This document shows, in pieces, positions 21,472-34,900 of a stretch of DNA of 64,000 nt. The DNA is from Norana najaformis. Taxonomy: Eukaryota > Annelida > Clitellata > Crassiclitellata > Hormogastridae. Made by a program: the position numbers and the translations under genes. The notes beneath the pieces were generated by a model that saw nothing but the letters and a program-made list of their open reading frames with translations, was not told the origin of the DNA and searched no databases. Each line of letters starts with the position of its first letter. Within the stretch, counting starts at the first letter, position 1. Location of the stretch: contig OZ029918.1 in the NCBI GenBank assembly GCA_964023275.1, positions 17,109,861 through 17,173,860 of the forward strand. The letters run 5' to 3'.

Positions 21472-21819
21472 CAGGGCCGTTTTAAGGCACTCTCGCATTC
21501 ATAGGCCCCATCTGCCAACTCTGTATTAGAGCTAAACATACTGAAAATGACTTAATGCGGGAAATGACATTTGAGGACATTATACATGTGATTTTTCTAA
21601 TGCAAAGAGCCGCAAAGTTAACATAATGTAGCACAGCTTAACTTAAAATGTTTCAGTACAAACTTTAAGGTTAATAAATTTGTATTTCCTTTGTCTATTT
21701 TTGGGTCAATAGATAAGTTTATTTTTTTCAATATCTCATTTGTGACCTTCGTAGGCCTCTATAAAGTTTGTAGGCCCTAGGCACAGTGCCTACTGTGCCT
21801 AATGGATAAGGCAGCCTTG
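21472..21819. mobile_element. 348-bp hAT-type MITE
   Basis: The ends CAGGGCCGTTTTAAGGCA and, on the reverse strand, CAAGGCTGCCTTATCC are imperfect inverted repeats. They are flanked by TCTACAAC (21464-21471) and TCTACAGC (21820-21827), an 8-bp duplication with one mismatch, which is the hAT hallmark. No coding sequence is present. The right end contains the palindrome GGCACAGTGCC...GGCACAGTAGGC. Confidence 0.7.
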
Positions 21820-21827
21820 TCTACAGC

Positions 21828-23865
21828 TACCATTATTTTGAAAATATGAAGGTTAAACTTTGGAGGAATACCTTGGAGTTTGTCCTGATCTGGTTACTGC
21901 AGCTACAGTAATAACACAGAGACCAAAATATAGAAGTCTTCTGGACTTAAATTCAGCTTTTAGGATGCTTATTGTTAAGTTTAAATATACAAGTTTTGAA
22001 ACTCATTGCAACTGCTAATATTAACATCCTGTTGGAGTAGCTGAATTGAATGGATATTATAATATTCATGCAAGTTTGAATTTTTTGCTTAAATGTTTTC
22101 CAAGCATTTGCCTCAATAGGAAGCTAGTATGGGACAGTTTTGCTTGTTTTCCTTATTCAGAATACTTTAGGTTTTATGGCTGTGGGTTTTTTTATCTGAA
22201 GACTACTCTGTCCTTATTTCTGTTGCTTTGCATGTATTGCTATCGGCATTGAATGCTCTTGCCTCTTAGCCTGCCTGATTTTCTCAGTACATGCAAATTC
22301 ATCTGCGTTTGAACTCTTTCAGTTTGGTGTACCTTATTTATGCTCCTTCACACTGCATAGGTTTTTCTTATCTGTTGGCTGATTGGCAGCTCACTGATTG
22401 AAAAGCTGAATACTGGTGCACAGATTTTGATATTGCTGGAGAAGTAATGCATGAATTACTGCAAATGGCTTGAAAGTTTTGCTATGACACAGGTACAAAT
22501 CCCTGTTGAATATTCTTGTGTGGGTTTGTTGGTTTGCGTGATTCTACTTGCAGTTGATCATGGTTTCTGGTGATTATAACAGGACTTTTATGTACTTCAC
22601 TTCCCTCAGAGCAATAGTCAGTGTGCCTGTATTTATCATAATTTCTATGAAACTCTTAATGTTGGATTTATTAGGTTTTTAAAATATATTGACAGCTATA
22701 TCACCCATTGTGTAATTAATAAAGTTTAGGCATTTGGGACAATAATTGACTTATAACTAGATTTGCACATATCTCTTTTAAATAAAAATGCTGTATTAGA
22801 ACAAATAAATATATATGTGCATGTAAGTATTCTTTTACAAGTATATATATACATATACAGTGTGGACCTGTGAATGCAGAATCGTTGGGGACAAGCCATT
22901 AAACAATGTGAAATGGCCCAGACATCCATTTTCGTTTGGCCCCTACCTGGTCCTGCTTGGTGTCACTGCTGACAACTGGTGGCCAGCTATGGGCCAGGTG
23001 GGCCTAACATACGTGGCTGTCGGGAATAATGCCGAAATAGCCTGAAATATTCTCCAATGTTGTAAGATATTCTCCGACTAAACCTCTAAACCCCTAGCAC
23101 TGTAAGCCTATCTGCTATCACTTTGTTTCATTTAGCATAATTTAAAATATTTTACATGTAGTTTGTGATCTAATTTTTAAAAATGCAACTTAATAACTTG
23201 ATAATCTTATTTGTCTGAAAATTAGCAATGAAAATAAATATAATTAACAGCAGAATGTTTTGATATCATCAGCACAGATAACATATAACCTTGTACATGA
23301 TTCTACAGTGTCCAGAGAGTTGATATTCCAAGAGTCTTACCTTAGTTGTCAGGTTTATCTAGTTCCAATGAAGTTTTTACAAAGTATGATGTTATTTTCT
23401 TCTGTTTCTGGCTCTTAGCTCTATTTTTCTTTACAAAATTGGGCATTTGCATGAGTTTAAAATTTTTATACATTCCATTCCCTTTGCCTGCCAGATATTT
23501 TTAGCCATTTTTCTGGCCTCTGCCAGATTTCTTTTGGGGTTTGGTCAATTTCACCCCTCAAGGGTAAAAACATCATATCTTATCATACACTGAAAACAGA
23601 GCTAAACTTTTAGCATGAAATTGGTTTTAAATTGAATTATGAACAAATATATAGCACTTATTTGGTTGTATGTGCTGTTGTTTTCAGATACAGCAGTTTG
23701 AACAGCTGACAGCTAAAACACCTATATGGTACATTAAGAAAGACCAAATTTCTTATAGTTTATCAAGACTTATCTTTTTAAAATATCTTTTGACTGTTGT
23801 TGATTTTTGAAGTCATGTACAGCGCCCTTTTCTTCTGCCTTGGCTGTGCTACGGTGCTATATAAT
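21828..23865. other. No recognisable gene
   Basis: A+T-rich sequence. A G+C-richer island at 22858-23045 has an open frame of 61 codons without recognisable motifs. Nothing else was identified. Confidence 0.5.
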
Positions 23866-24835
23866 TTATTATTACTATTATTTTTTTACCCGAGGTAGGT
23901 ATAATCCCTCAAGTGGTGAAAAAATTAGTCCAGAGACATTAATGAGCATCTGGAATGGCTATGTCTCGTCCAGCTCTGGCAGAGAGAAGTTGGCAGAGAG
24001 AAGTTGGCAATGGCTTTGAAGCGTTGAATTATGCTTGAGATCCATTGAAAAAGATAGCTAGATTCTCTCGCATCTCCAGAAATGCGAGATAGACAACGGC
24101 CCAAATCAGAGATGAAGGATAAGCCAGTGTTATTTATGGGGCCAAGGGTTTCAAGGGGATAAAATCATGTGAAACGAGGAGTGAATCATATTTCAAGTTC
24201 TTACTGGCAGCTGCCATCTCCGCTGCTGCACCAACTGTTACTGCCGTTGCTGATAGATAGGAGGCGGCTAGGGTGTCAATGACCGTGGCATCCCATATAT
24301 CAGGCTATATATCAGGTGCGTCAAGGGATCAGCGTGAGGCCATCAGTTCGAGAAAAGCCCGGTAGTTCCTTGATGGCTGGGAAACCGGCCTTAAAAAGAC
24401 AGCGGCATATGAGATTGTTGAGGACACCATACCGGGCAATTTGACCGGGGCCCAGGGTGCAAGAGAGCCCGTGGGAGCCTTGTGCGTTAACCAAGGTACC
24501 TCAGGCATAAGTGTGTAGCTCACATATTGCTATTCCGTGGTGCAGGCCGAGAGCTATTCTAATGGCCTCATCGTCGAGCCTCAGGCTGCATGCTGCTATG
24601 AGAAGTGCATATAGCCAGTTGCTAGCATGCGGGGAGGAGACCGCTTTTATGCGTGCTTGATCGTATGCATCTTTAAGCGAATTACTAAGATTTAGAGCAC
24701 CCTTTTTGAGCAGTGGCCTGTCCCAATATGATTGTCTATGGATAGTAGTGTTATCAGGATCAGAGACTCCGGATTCTGTTTGCCACTGTGTTAGCATAGC
24801 ATCGTATTGTGCATCTGTGGGAATGTGCACACCCC
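23866..24835 (-). pseudogene. C-terminal part of a LINE ORF2 protein
   Basis: From 24830 the minus-strand frame includes SSPHASNWLYALLIAACSLR then LDDEAIRIALGL. This is the beginning of a C-terminal extension found after the reverse transcriptase in a LINE family common in aquatic invertebrates. Further frames give LPGM..., a WDVTV segment near 24270 and an FNGSQA-type end. The 3' end has an (AATAAT)n-like tail at 23868-23890. No reverse transcriptase domain is present, so the copy is heavily 5' truncated. Confidence 0.6.
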
Positions 24836-24840
24836 TTAAT

Positions 24841-26673
24841 TATTATTATTATTATAAAAGACTGTAAATTATGTTTATACTTCTTCTTTACAGTGGGCTC
24901 AAGTTTTATATATACATACATAATTACTGTCAAGTGTTATTTCATTTAACAGTTCAAACAACTTACTGTACTTATTGTTAGTGGTACTCTGCAGTACACC
25001 TTGCCTTGTAAACCAACAGTGTGTGGTACCATTCGAAGCAAGGCACTGCACACATTGGTAAGCCGCATTGTTTGCATCTAGACCGAGTCTGGTGCCGCTT
25101 TACGCTCTGATCATTGTACTAGCATTTGGTAGATGGCAGGAGCAATAAGCTTTCTCTCTCTCTTGGGTGATGCTCTGTCTGTGAAAATGGCACACTCGTT
25201 TTCTCTCCAATCTAACTTTCAAAACTGCATTCTTAACAAATTTGTGCTGCTTTGTTTAATCTTCTATCCAACCTCATAGAATTGACTGTAATATCTGTAG
25301 GAATTGAGACTTCCATTTCACCGTTACAGAACTTACCTATAGCAGTTTGTTTTTCCTCAGGAGTGTATGAATGTCTATGCTTTACTGTGCCATTATGAAA
25401 TAAGGCACATTAAAGATATTTAGATATATTTACCATGACAAGCATGATATGTCTTACCTAAACGGGATGAAAAGGAATAGGAAATAAGTCTTATAGAGCA
25501 TGTTCATGTAAGTTAATTAGCCTACCTCCTCCGTCTAGATATTTAGCGTTACACTGAAGTTCTTTGTACAGTACATTAACTAAAACAGCATGCTAAGTTA
25601 ATAGCTTTGGGGATATGACGCCATTTCACATTATGAGGAATCACAGGTAAAACTAAAGTGTGTCAACGCATCCACACTGTATATGAATTCAAAGATATTG
25701 TTGCACTGCCAACATCTGTGACTGTTGTATACTGTGTAAGTTTGTAAGATGTTTACAAAGTCTGACCCTGTATCTGCCTCCAATTATTATTGATTGTTTT
25801 TACTCAATTTCTATCACGCATTAAACAACTGTTAATGTGCCTTGATGAAATCACCCTTTAACTGGTGTTGACATTCTGATTTCTATACTGTCTGTAGCAG
25901 TTCAGAGCAGGTCAGTTTAGAAATTTTGTAAAATGTGGAATATCCACACAAGCCTTCTGTTCAGTCTGAATAGATTTTGAGCTGCTGTGCACAAGTGATC
26001 ATGTTTTGTTGCCTCATTGTATTATTACATCATCATGAGTTGTTGTGACAATTATTTTACTTAAAGTTAAAATTCCATATTTGCATTTGGAAAGCATTAT
26101 ATGTACTTCATGAAATAGACAACAAATGGAGCTTTCGGTAGCAGGTGACAAGTGTGAAGTTTGGGAATATTTTTTTTTCAATTTTGAAACCCACCTTGCC
26201 TCCTGCACTGTGAGTAGTTTGACTATGTACAGTATGTATTAACAGCTTGTTTTGAATGTTGATATTGCTTGTTTAACATTAGACATGAGAAAATGTTGGA
26301 GATTATAGCTGTAACTATACACATGGATTATGTGGTTATGGGTTAATATGATAATGCCTATACTAAATCAGTTGTCTGATTTTGTGTCCTGGTAGCTTTT
26401 GCATTAGAAAGCTAGTTTTTGGTAATTCCAGATGCATTAATTTCTTGCTTTCTTGTTGGTATGTGTGCTCTCATAAGCTTTAGGAGGTATGTATACTGTT
26501 CAGGCTTCACTGCTGATAACAGATGTCAGAAATTGAAAACAACCTCACTGTTCTGTCTTGCTTTGTATGACTCAGTTAGGCCACTATCTGCTTTACAGGA
26601 TTAACGCAAACTCAAGAAGTGTTTTGTAAGGTTTCTTTTCTTTTTGAGATTTTATAATATGGCAGCAATTAAG
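24841..26673. other. No recognisable gene
   Basis: A (TTA)n run at 24839-24855 is followed by unassigned sequence. Short frames here have no supporting motifs. Confidence 0.5.
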
Positions 26674-29049
26674 CAGACGTGCACAACCCATAGCTCGCAA
26701 TCCGTAGGCAGCCCCAGACTTGTTCTGTGCAGCCCTCGGGGCAATTTAAAACGACAAAGGAAAGTGGACTGTGAACAGTAACTATATGAAATAAATTAGA
26801 ACTTAATTGGGCTGTTAACAATTTTGTGACCTATAACAACCGGACACAGCTTTGCTCCTCTCTATTTCTAAGGTCTTGGATCTGTAGCTCTCTGCGTGAT
26901 CTTGTTCTAGTTCTGTGTACCAGCCATTCTAGTTATTTTACTGACATCAACAGCATGACTGAGTGATAATTAAGATCCAGTGTGCTTTTTAAAATAAATA
27001 AAGTTACCATGGTAGCATAAATAAAAATGCATAAACCCTGCAGCCAAAAAGCATAAGATTGAAGAGAGAAATCATCCATTCAATGATGAATGGACATTTA
27101 AATATTTTATGGATATTTTAACAGTAAATTAGTATATTTAATCTGCTGTGAATCAGTAAGCATGATGAAAGAGTTTAACTGCAGGCAACACTATGAAACG
27201 AAACATGCCACTGTCTGTGACGAATTGAAGGGAGACTTTAGAAGAAAACAAATCGAACAGTTAAAGAAGACTGTTGGCAGAACAAAGGTTTTTAAAAAAG
27301 AAGTCACATGAAGTGCACGCAGCGTTTCATATATGCCAGCTGCAAAGTAGCACAGATAATTGCAAAATCATCATGGATTTTCACAGACAGCGATTTTGTC
27401 ACAGAATGTCTCCAAAGCATCTGCACAGAAATATGTCCAGAAAATGCCAATCTTTTCAGCAAAGTCCCTTTATCAAGAACGACAATTCAACTCCGAGTCG
27501 AGGACCTTGCAAAAGATATTACCGAACAGCTGCATGAAAGGCTGACTAGCTGCAAATATTTTTCAGTAGCTTTGGGTAAGAGCACTGATAATACTGACAT
27601 TGCACAGCTCTTAGTTTTTGTACAAGAAATGAATCGTAATTTTGGCTTAACCCAGGAACTGGCGGGGTTAGTATCATTTTGCATGGACGTACAATAGGTC
27701 TGGATATATTCACAGGTATGAAGTCAGTTCTTGATGGGCTTAATGTACAGTGGTCAAAGGTGTGGAAGTGTGACAACAGATGGAGCTCTTGCAATGGTAG
27801 GACAAAGAACAAGATTAGCTCCTCAAGTGAAGTTACATTTGAAATTGGTCATTGAGGTGATGCAGTCAATATGTACCACTGTATTATTCACCAGGAAGCA
27901 CTCTGTAGTAGAGTAATGAAATCTGACAATGTAATGGAATATGTTTTCACTGCTGTTAACTTCATCAATTCCAAAGACCTTAATCATTGGTAGTTTGAGT
28001 AAAGGAAAAGTTTTGAAAAGATTTGTTAACTTCATTCAGAAATTTGTGAATTTCTTACTGAGAAGGGCAAAGAAACCGCTGTGTTTGATGATAAGGCATG
28101 GCTGTCTGACTTGGCCTTTCTTACAGATACCACAGGTCGTTTGAATACGTTGAATCATCGCCTTCAAGGTAAAGAACACTTTATCTCTGACACGTTTCAA
28201 GAGTTGCAAGCTTTTCAATTAAAACTACAGCTCTTCCTTTCACATATGCAGTCTCGGAATCTTGTTCGTTTTGAAACATGCTTACTTTTCTAACGGAAAA
28301 CTAGATAAAAACTAGATATCATGAGTCATGTGAAATTTTAAAGAAGGAATTTATTAACTGTTTACAAGACTTCAACGAAAAGAAAGAGCTATTTAATTTC
28401 ATGTGTGCTCTCTTTTCCTGTTCGGTGGAAGCTATTCCTGATGAGTACACATTAGAGGTCACTGACCTTCAATGTTCAGCTGAACTGAAAGTGGCCTATA
28501 AGGAAACTAACATTTTAACATTTTTCAGGAATCTTTGTCCTTACAAATATGGAAAAATTACGAAAATGGCTTTAAAATTGTTTCCAGCATCTGGAAGTAC
28601 ATATTTATGTGAACAAACATTCTAATTCATGAACCTCAATAAATATAAACCGAGATCAAATTTGACTGATAACTTGTTATATCTCAACTCCATTTTGAAG
28701 ATTGCAACAACTGAAATATAGATAAAGTAGCTCAACACATTCAGTCACAACCGTCTCATTAGATAAGTAGCAGCAAATCAGGCATTATAGTTATATGTTG
28801 AACTTGAACTTATTAAGACTAATTAAATAAAAATTGGTTTTAAATTCCTCTTCAGTCTTCACTGTTTAATGAAAAATAAAACTATGAAATCTGAACATAG
28901 GGCAGTAGTTTATTACAATATTAATCAATGTTGTTTTTATTTATCAAGTCACTGTTGTATATACAAATATATAACATCATATTTGTGCCCCTTGAATTTT
29001 TTTAGAAAATACAATCTGGCCCTTGACCAAAAAAGATTGTGCACCCCTG
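26674..29049 (+). mobile_element. hAT element with decayed transposase
   Basis: The left end CAGACGTGCACAACC and the reverse complement of the right end CAGGGGTGCACAATC form a 15-bp inverted repeat with three mismatches. Flanks CAATTAAG and AATTAGGG share AATTA but do not form a clean 8-bp duplication. Length 2.4 kb suits an autonomous hAT, and the interior encodes the transposase remnant. Confidence 0.75.
27040..28715 (+). pseudogene. hAT transposase (GTF2IRD2/ZBED5-like) remnant
   Basis: Frame pieces give an N-terminal KKHKIEERNHPFNDEWTFKY (near 27045) and a CRQHYETKH zinc-finger tail (near 27185). Then come SRTTIQLRVEDLAKDITEQL and FSVALGKSTDNTDIAQLLVF (27308-27697; the STDxTD region carries a catalytic acidic residue in hAT enzymes). 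The C-terminus has PYKYGKITKMALKLFPASGS followed by a YLCEQTF motif (28500-28625), the conserved dimerisation region, and a NLTDNLLYL tail. Several stops and frameshifts kill it. It is related to, but distinct from, the remnant at 16306-17907. Confidence 0.75.
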
Positions 29050-30164
29050 AATTAGGGTATTGCTGCTTTGCATTTCAGTTATCAAGAGCCCTCTTTAGAT
29101 TGAAATTTGTGAACCTAACAGTTCTTCCACAAAGAAATACTGAGTACTGTACATATATTAGCAAACAAGAATGAATGCTGTATGCCAGCTAAGTAACAGC
29201 TTATTAAAATGTATAAAAATAATGATAGGATATTGTTCAGTGTAAAAGCAGAGGTTTGTGGAAGATCAGGAAGGCATTATCGTGCATCATACAAATTGTG
29301 TATAGCAGATGTCTTGAAAAGCATTGTCCATCCTCGTTTATAAAAGTTGTGAAGGCCAACAATCAGTAAACAGCCTTGATGGCAATTGGTGCAAATTCCA
29401 ACATGTATGGTTTTATAAACACATTGTTTTTACATATAGGCCTACCTGATTTATTCAGAACGTATTAGTCTTGTTATATTCAGTCAACTGAACCTAACAG
29501 CTGGAGTCCCCCAAAGAGACATGGAATTAGCATCAGTCACCTTCAAAAACTGTTGACAATCTTTCCCAGCATGAAGGCAGATGAGCAATTGGTAATTCTA
29601 GGATTATTTTCTTCTGGTTCAACAGTGTATCATTCAATCAGTTGGCCTTCTTGATAAAGTTGCCTTTCGACCAAGTCAGTTTTGATCAGTCTACCAGGAA
29701 TACTTTCTGCCATGTCCTTTTTGCCAATCACCAAGTGTGCCTTGCAGCACCCTTGAACAAGCTTACAACAGGTAGGGCACATTTCTTTGGGATTTTTGCC
29801 ATTACCATGAGTGATAGACAGAATTGGTCCTTGAGATGAACTGGGTCATCTGACAGAGTGCGTGACTAGCGAGAAGGCTGGAAGTTTTGGACTGAGATGT
29901 TTACTTGTTGGGGTACTTTCAACAGACAACAAGCTTCGAGAGGTGATAGGGTGATGTATAGAGGTTCGGTTGACTGCAAAGGCTAGAGCTTTCTAAATGG
30001 ATTTGGGAGCTACAAACTGAATCGATAACCATATAATAATAATCTATAATCCATAACCTGAAGACTGTGTGTCTCCTTGAATAATGAGGGAAAGTAGAAC
30101 TTCTTGGTGTAGTATAGTGACCAAATATACTGAAGAACATCATGGACATCAACTTCTCTGAGGG
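29050..30164. other. No recognisable gene
   Basis: No supported feature. Short frames lack motifs. Confidence 0.5.
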
Positions 30165-30275
30165 GGCTTAAGAAGACAAATTATACAGTGCAGTGAAGTA
30201 GGAAATCTGCTGCTAAGAAAGCTTAGCAGCACATCCTACAGAACTATGCCGTTTAAATTGTCTTCTTTAGGCCTT
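30165..30275. repeat. Fold-back (palindromic) MITE-like element
   Basis: The two arms, GGCTTAAGAAGACAAATT and, reversed, GGCCTAAAGAAGACAATTT, pair across a centre containing CTGCTGCTAAG...CTTAGCAGCA. The whole unit of about 110 bp can fold into a long hairpin. No coding capacity is present, and the target duplication is unclear. Confidence 0.55.
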
Positions 30276-31842
30276 CTGCATTGTACAGTGTAAAATCATT
30301 TAACACGAAATACAGGAGACTAGTGTAAAGAATTCATTTAACCGAATTGCGTCTTGTTCAATAAAGTTTTAAAAATTTTAAGCTATGCAGGTACTGTAGC
30401 ATATTTATAAAGATTGTTGGGTGTATCCATAACAGAGTGCATGCATTCAAACAATCTATACAAGATTGCACAGATTCATTGTTCCCTTAATAATTGGTAA
30501 CTTGTAAAAATTTAAAGATGTATTTAAAATTCAAAGTTAATAAAAATTCAAATCTTGCACTGATAACATTGCCATGCTTTGAAGAAAGAGTCATAATAAA
30601 GAGTAAGATTATCCTGGAGCCCAGATTCGGTTGACATCGACCACAGCAGTTAGCAAATACCTACTGTTGTCTGTTTAGTATAAATGCTGCATCTTAAATG
30701 CTGTTTGACACTTTAGTGTAGAAGCATATAAGATGAATTTCCATGAATGCAAAGGTCATTGATGCTGTGAGCTGGTGAAGTTATAATGGTGTAGGTCAAA
30801 ATGTCACAGCACTGTAATGAATGTCTCAACCTCCACCAGCACACATGCCTGAAAGTGTGACTTGAAACACAGTACAACTATTTCATGCTGGATGAGAAGA
30901 GCCAGATGTTGCAAATAATTCAACATTTTGTGTTATTCAATGTTTTTTATTGAATTTTCTTCCATGGAATCGGCAGTTTTTCATTTTAAGCAATATTTTT
31001 GTGTAATCAATTTTGTGATAAGTATTCTGAAGCTTCAGTTTTTCATTTTAAGCAATATTTTTGTGTAATCAATTTTGTGATAAAGGAACTCAATTACATT
31101 TAAAACCATTGATGCTGGAAAGGACTAAGCCTCCTTTTTGAACCAACATTTTATGTTAAGTGTTTTCCACTGTACATATGTATCTGAACATTTGTAGCAC
31201 CTGTCAAGAACCTGACAAAGGCACAGAAACATGGTTTCTAACATATCTAAAAATTAACTGAAAATGTTTCTTGTGCATTAGCCAGAACAGTATGGATTTC
31301 CAGCAGAAGACTATTCCAGAAATATGGCCAATCTATGAGAAAGCATCCACTGCTTGAGTTGCAGTCCAGTAGCACGAGACTAGGCGATTCCCACGAGCTA
31401 CAGGACGTAGTAATCACCAACTTGGCTAACCCGGGTCAACAATCGAATATATTTTACTGTGATATTCTTGGCTCAGCGCATGTTGATGCCTAAACCTTTA
31501 CCACGTAACAGGCAACTTTTTTGGATTCCTTTATCGATTTACCTGTGAATTGGCTGACTGACTGACAGTTTGATTTATAGGACTTTTGCAAATACACTAT
31601 GGCAACACCATACATGTTGGCCTGACCAATTCAGTGAAAACAGTTGCATTAATTTATTCACTTTACATTTACTTGTAAACTGGTATATAATTACAGTTCT
31701 TAGAAACAAAGAAAAACAGTTTTAAAAACAGTTTAAACAGAAAAACGGTTAAACAAACAGTTTGCTTGTAAACTGGTGTACAATTCTGAAGGAAAGAAAC
31801 AACAAAGAAAAATATGTTTTGACCATTAAAATATGTTTTACT
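30276..31842. other. Intergenic region downstream of the dynein gene
   Basis: No gene was recognised. It contains the 63-bp tandem duplication listed separately and, near 31280-31450, sequence resembling LINE/SINE 3' parts (AGAAGACTATTCCAG). Stretches 31674-31690 and 31767-31785 share TTGTAAACTGGT, a short local duplication just beyond the dynein 3' end. Confidence 0.4.
30973..31083. repeat. 63-bp tandem duplication
   Basis: The 47-bp segment starting CAGTTTTTCATTTTAAGCAA occurs at about 30973-31019 and again at about 31036-31082 with no difference that I can see, separated by 16 bases. Perfect identity implies a recent event. Confidence 0.85.
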
Positions 31843-31848
31843 TTTATT
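31843..31848 (-). terminator. Probable poly(A) signal of the dynein gene
   Basis: AATAAA on the minus strand, about 66 bases past the stop codon. A short 3' UTR is implied if it is used. Confidence 0.55.
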
Positions 31849-31913
31849 TTCGCACATGTCGCATGAATGTGAACTGTATACGTTTCTGTTTGGGCATGGA
31901 CTGAAACCTGTTG

Positions 31914-34900
31914 CTAATCGGGGTTGAGTACTAGACAGACTCCCTGCAAGATCCAGTGACTCGGATGTTCGGTCGTGCGTAGATCTGCTTCAAATATCAA
32001 TCCGATGCCCATAGCGTTACGACGCTGCGATGTGACGTAGACGGGCGTGCGCAAGGTATTCTGAAGCTTCAGTTTCTGGACCTCAATTGGGATGACCTTC
32101 ATGACGGGCATGGCATGAACTAGCTCTTTCGGCATTTGTCTTATTAGACATCCTTTGTCGATGTCCCATGCGGCGCCCTCTATGTATAGGCCTTGTATAA
32201 AGCAGCCCTGGTGAGTGGTTTCAACAAGTTCACCCGGCGTCCGGGCACTTGTCACGTGCGTGAACAGTGTTGACTTGTCTAGCGACCAGCCGTTCTTTCG
32301 GCAGGTAGCCTGGACGAGTGCCGTCAAGTAAGCCTCGGGTATGTGCAACCCAGACAGCCACATCACGTCGGGCTCATGCTCATTCACCCAGATTAAGTAC
32401 TGCTGATGTCGCTGCAAGTAGAAAAGAATCCAGTTGCCAAGCGTCTTGAGTGTGGCTGGAGACAAGCGACGCCAGATGTCTGGTATCATTCCATTGTATA
32501 GCGACCTGGCTAAGTCTTCCAGTTCATTGCTCATTCCGACCTCTCCAGCCAGAGCCCTTCTTAGGGTTACAAGTGATTTCACCATCCTGTCAGTCAGGCG
32601 ATTGAAGCGATCCAGTTCCTGTAGCAGTACAACAGTCATTGGAGAGATTTCTAAGCCAAAACGCTTCCTTGTATGATCCATGTCGAACTGCTGCGGCATT
32701 TTTCCGATGACATCCTTGGCTACTTTGTCGATATGAGTCTCACGACTGACACCTGATGCCAACTCACCCGTCTGCGGTTGCAGATCGACGAGACAAGCCC
32801 ATATGTCTTTGGCAGCATTTGTATAATAGCCGATCTCGGCATTTGGATGAAGTCCAAATACTTCGGGAGTGTTGGCAAGTGGTAAGGTCTCAATGTAGTC
32901 CTGGTACTGGGATTTGGGTCCATCAACAGGAATATGATAGTTGACATCATTGTTGCGATAGAAATGGAAGGGCTGAAAGGTGTCAAACAAAAAGTCGCCC
33001 AAGTATTCATCCATGTAGGTGCTGAGAATGCGTCTGTCAAAGTCATCAATGGCTCGACCACCATACATCACTTCACCAATTAAGTACTTCAGACTGTTCC
33101 ATGGTATATTTGTGTCGCCATTTTCGAGTGCTTTGTTTAGGTAGGTTCTCAAAATGTCAACGCATACATGAAAATCAGAGTCATTGAAATCATAGATGAT
33201 GTTCCAGCCAATTTTACCATACTTCCTGCGCTCCTGTACAACAGCATGAAAAAATGACAGAACAAAGACCAGTGGTCGGAACTGATGATGGGTACATGCC
33301 TTGTCAAATGACGATGATATCTTGAAATAAGTACTGCGCAAGTTGAGCTTCAATCCATTCGGTGGTTCCGTTACAACTTTGAGAGACCGCTGAAGAATGC
33401 CCATTGGAAAGTTCGATGTTGGCTCTGTTGTAATCCACAGGCGAAAATCTGGATGCGGCTTTGACAGATTTTCCAGTTGTTTTTCCAGTTCACGGAGCCA
33501 TTTTACCAGAAGATGGCAGTTCTGCAACATAAGCCAATAGCCATAGCTAATTGCTGTCTCGAGCATTGTCATGGCAAGCTTCTCTTGTCCCTGACCCAGT
33601 GAAAGGATTTTCACATGACTGGTTCCGACGTCCAGTCTGTCAGCCAGTTTCATGAGATCAGTCGTCGGATCAGACCCAGGGCTGAGAATGAAAACAACTG
33701 GACAGTAGGGAGTTGTCTGTTCAAAGATGGAATCAAAGCTGATGACTGGTGGTGTCACAAACCGATCGCCCATTGTCTTAGTTATGTAGTCGGATATGGC
33801 TCGATAGATACGATCGACACGGAAGCAGCGCAGCAACATCAGACGATGAAAGTCAGACAAGCCCTTATACTGGAGTGGAAAGTCGATGGCTTCAGGATTG
33901 TCAAGGTCATACCAAGTTTTCCATGTGTCTTCGTTCTTCTCGACATCTGCGAGAATGGTTCCAAACACATGAGCGGAAACCTCGGCCAGGAGTGACAACG
34001 AGTCCCAGCAGTCATCTGTCAACCACGCAAACGGCTTTTTATGGGCCATCTTTTCGACGGAAACGTTGCCTTTAATGAAGAACTCCAGCTCAGATTGCTT
34101 CACCTCGCCTGTGTCTAGCTTCAGCTTTATTGTGATCTGGAAAGAGAAGAGCAACTTGTGTCTTTCAAATATCCCTGTACAGCCGTAGTTGTAGATGTTG
34201 TGCGTCAGCGTATCGCAGATGTTGATTAGGCGCTTTCGGACGCTTGTATCCGGCTGGCTCTTTTTGAGCGAATAGTCGAACAATTCAACATAAGAAGACA
34301 ACGAATACTGATACATGGAATTTACGCTGGCCATGTCTGCCAACACAAAATACAGTATGGCGCCTCGTTTAGCCGCAGGCCGGTAGATGTCACGATTGCG
34401 CTCGATTTCTTCGGCAGTTCTGGCACCAAGCCTCAGCTTCTCTGCCACCTCAGTGGCCTTCGTTTTTGTGTCATCAAGGGTGTTGATCAGTTCGACATTG
34501 TCGAGCATGTTTCCGGTCGACTGAGCCAGTTCACGCAATAACGAGTCTTCTAGGTCCTTGAGAAGTTTCTTGTTTGTGCTTGTTTCATGTATCAGAGTTT
34601 CTCTTCGAATCTCTAATTCATTTCGTTCGAATTTGACGATGACACTCAGAAGCTGATCTTCAAGGCCTTTAAGAGTCACCATGTAATTGATTACCATTGC
34701 TTTTCCATATACATTCGCTGGGTATCGAGGATTGGCGAGTTTTGTGTTCAGGTACAGTCGGAAATTGGCATCGTAGTCCACTTCCTTATTTCCGAACATG
34801 ACTGTCTCTCGGCCTGCTGATCCTTTGATGTTTTTCGCCAGAATGTTGTCTACCAGAGGATCGATGTAGTCATCAGCATCCTGAAAGAGAACGGGAAACC

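Noticed and set aside
22858..23045. G+C-richer 61-codon frame as a small gene
   Set aside because: Composition alone; no motif, start context or homologous copy in the window.
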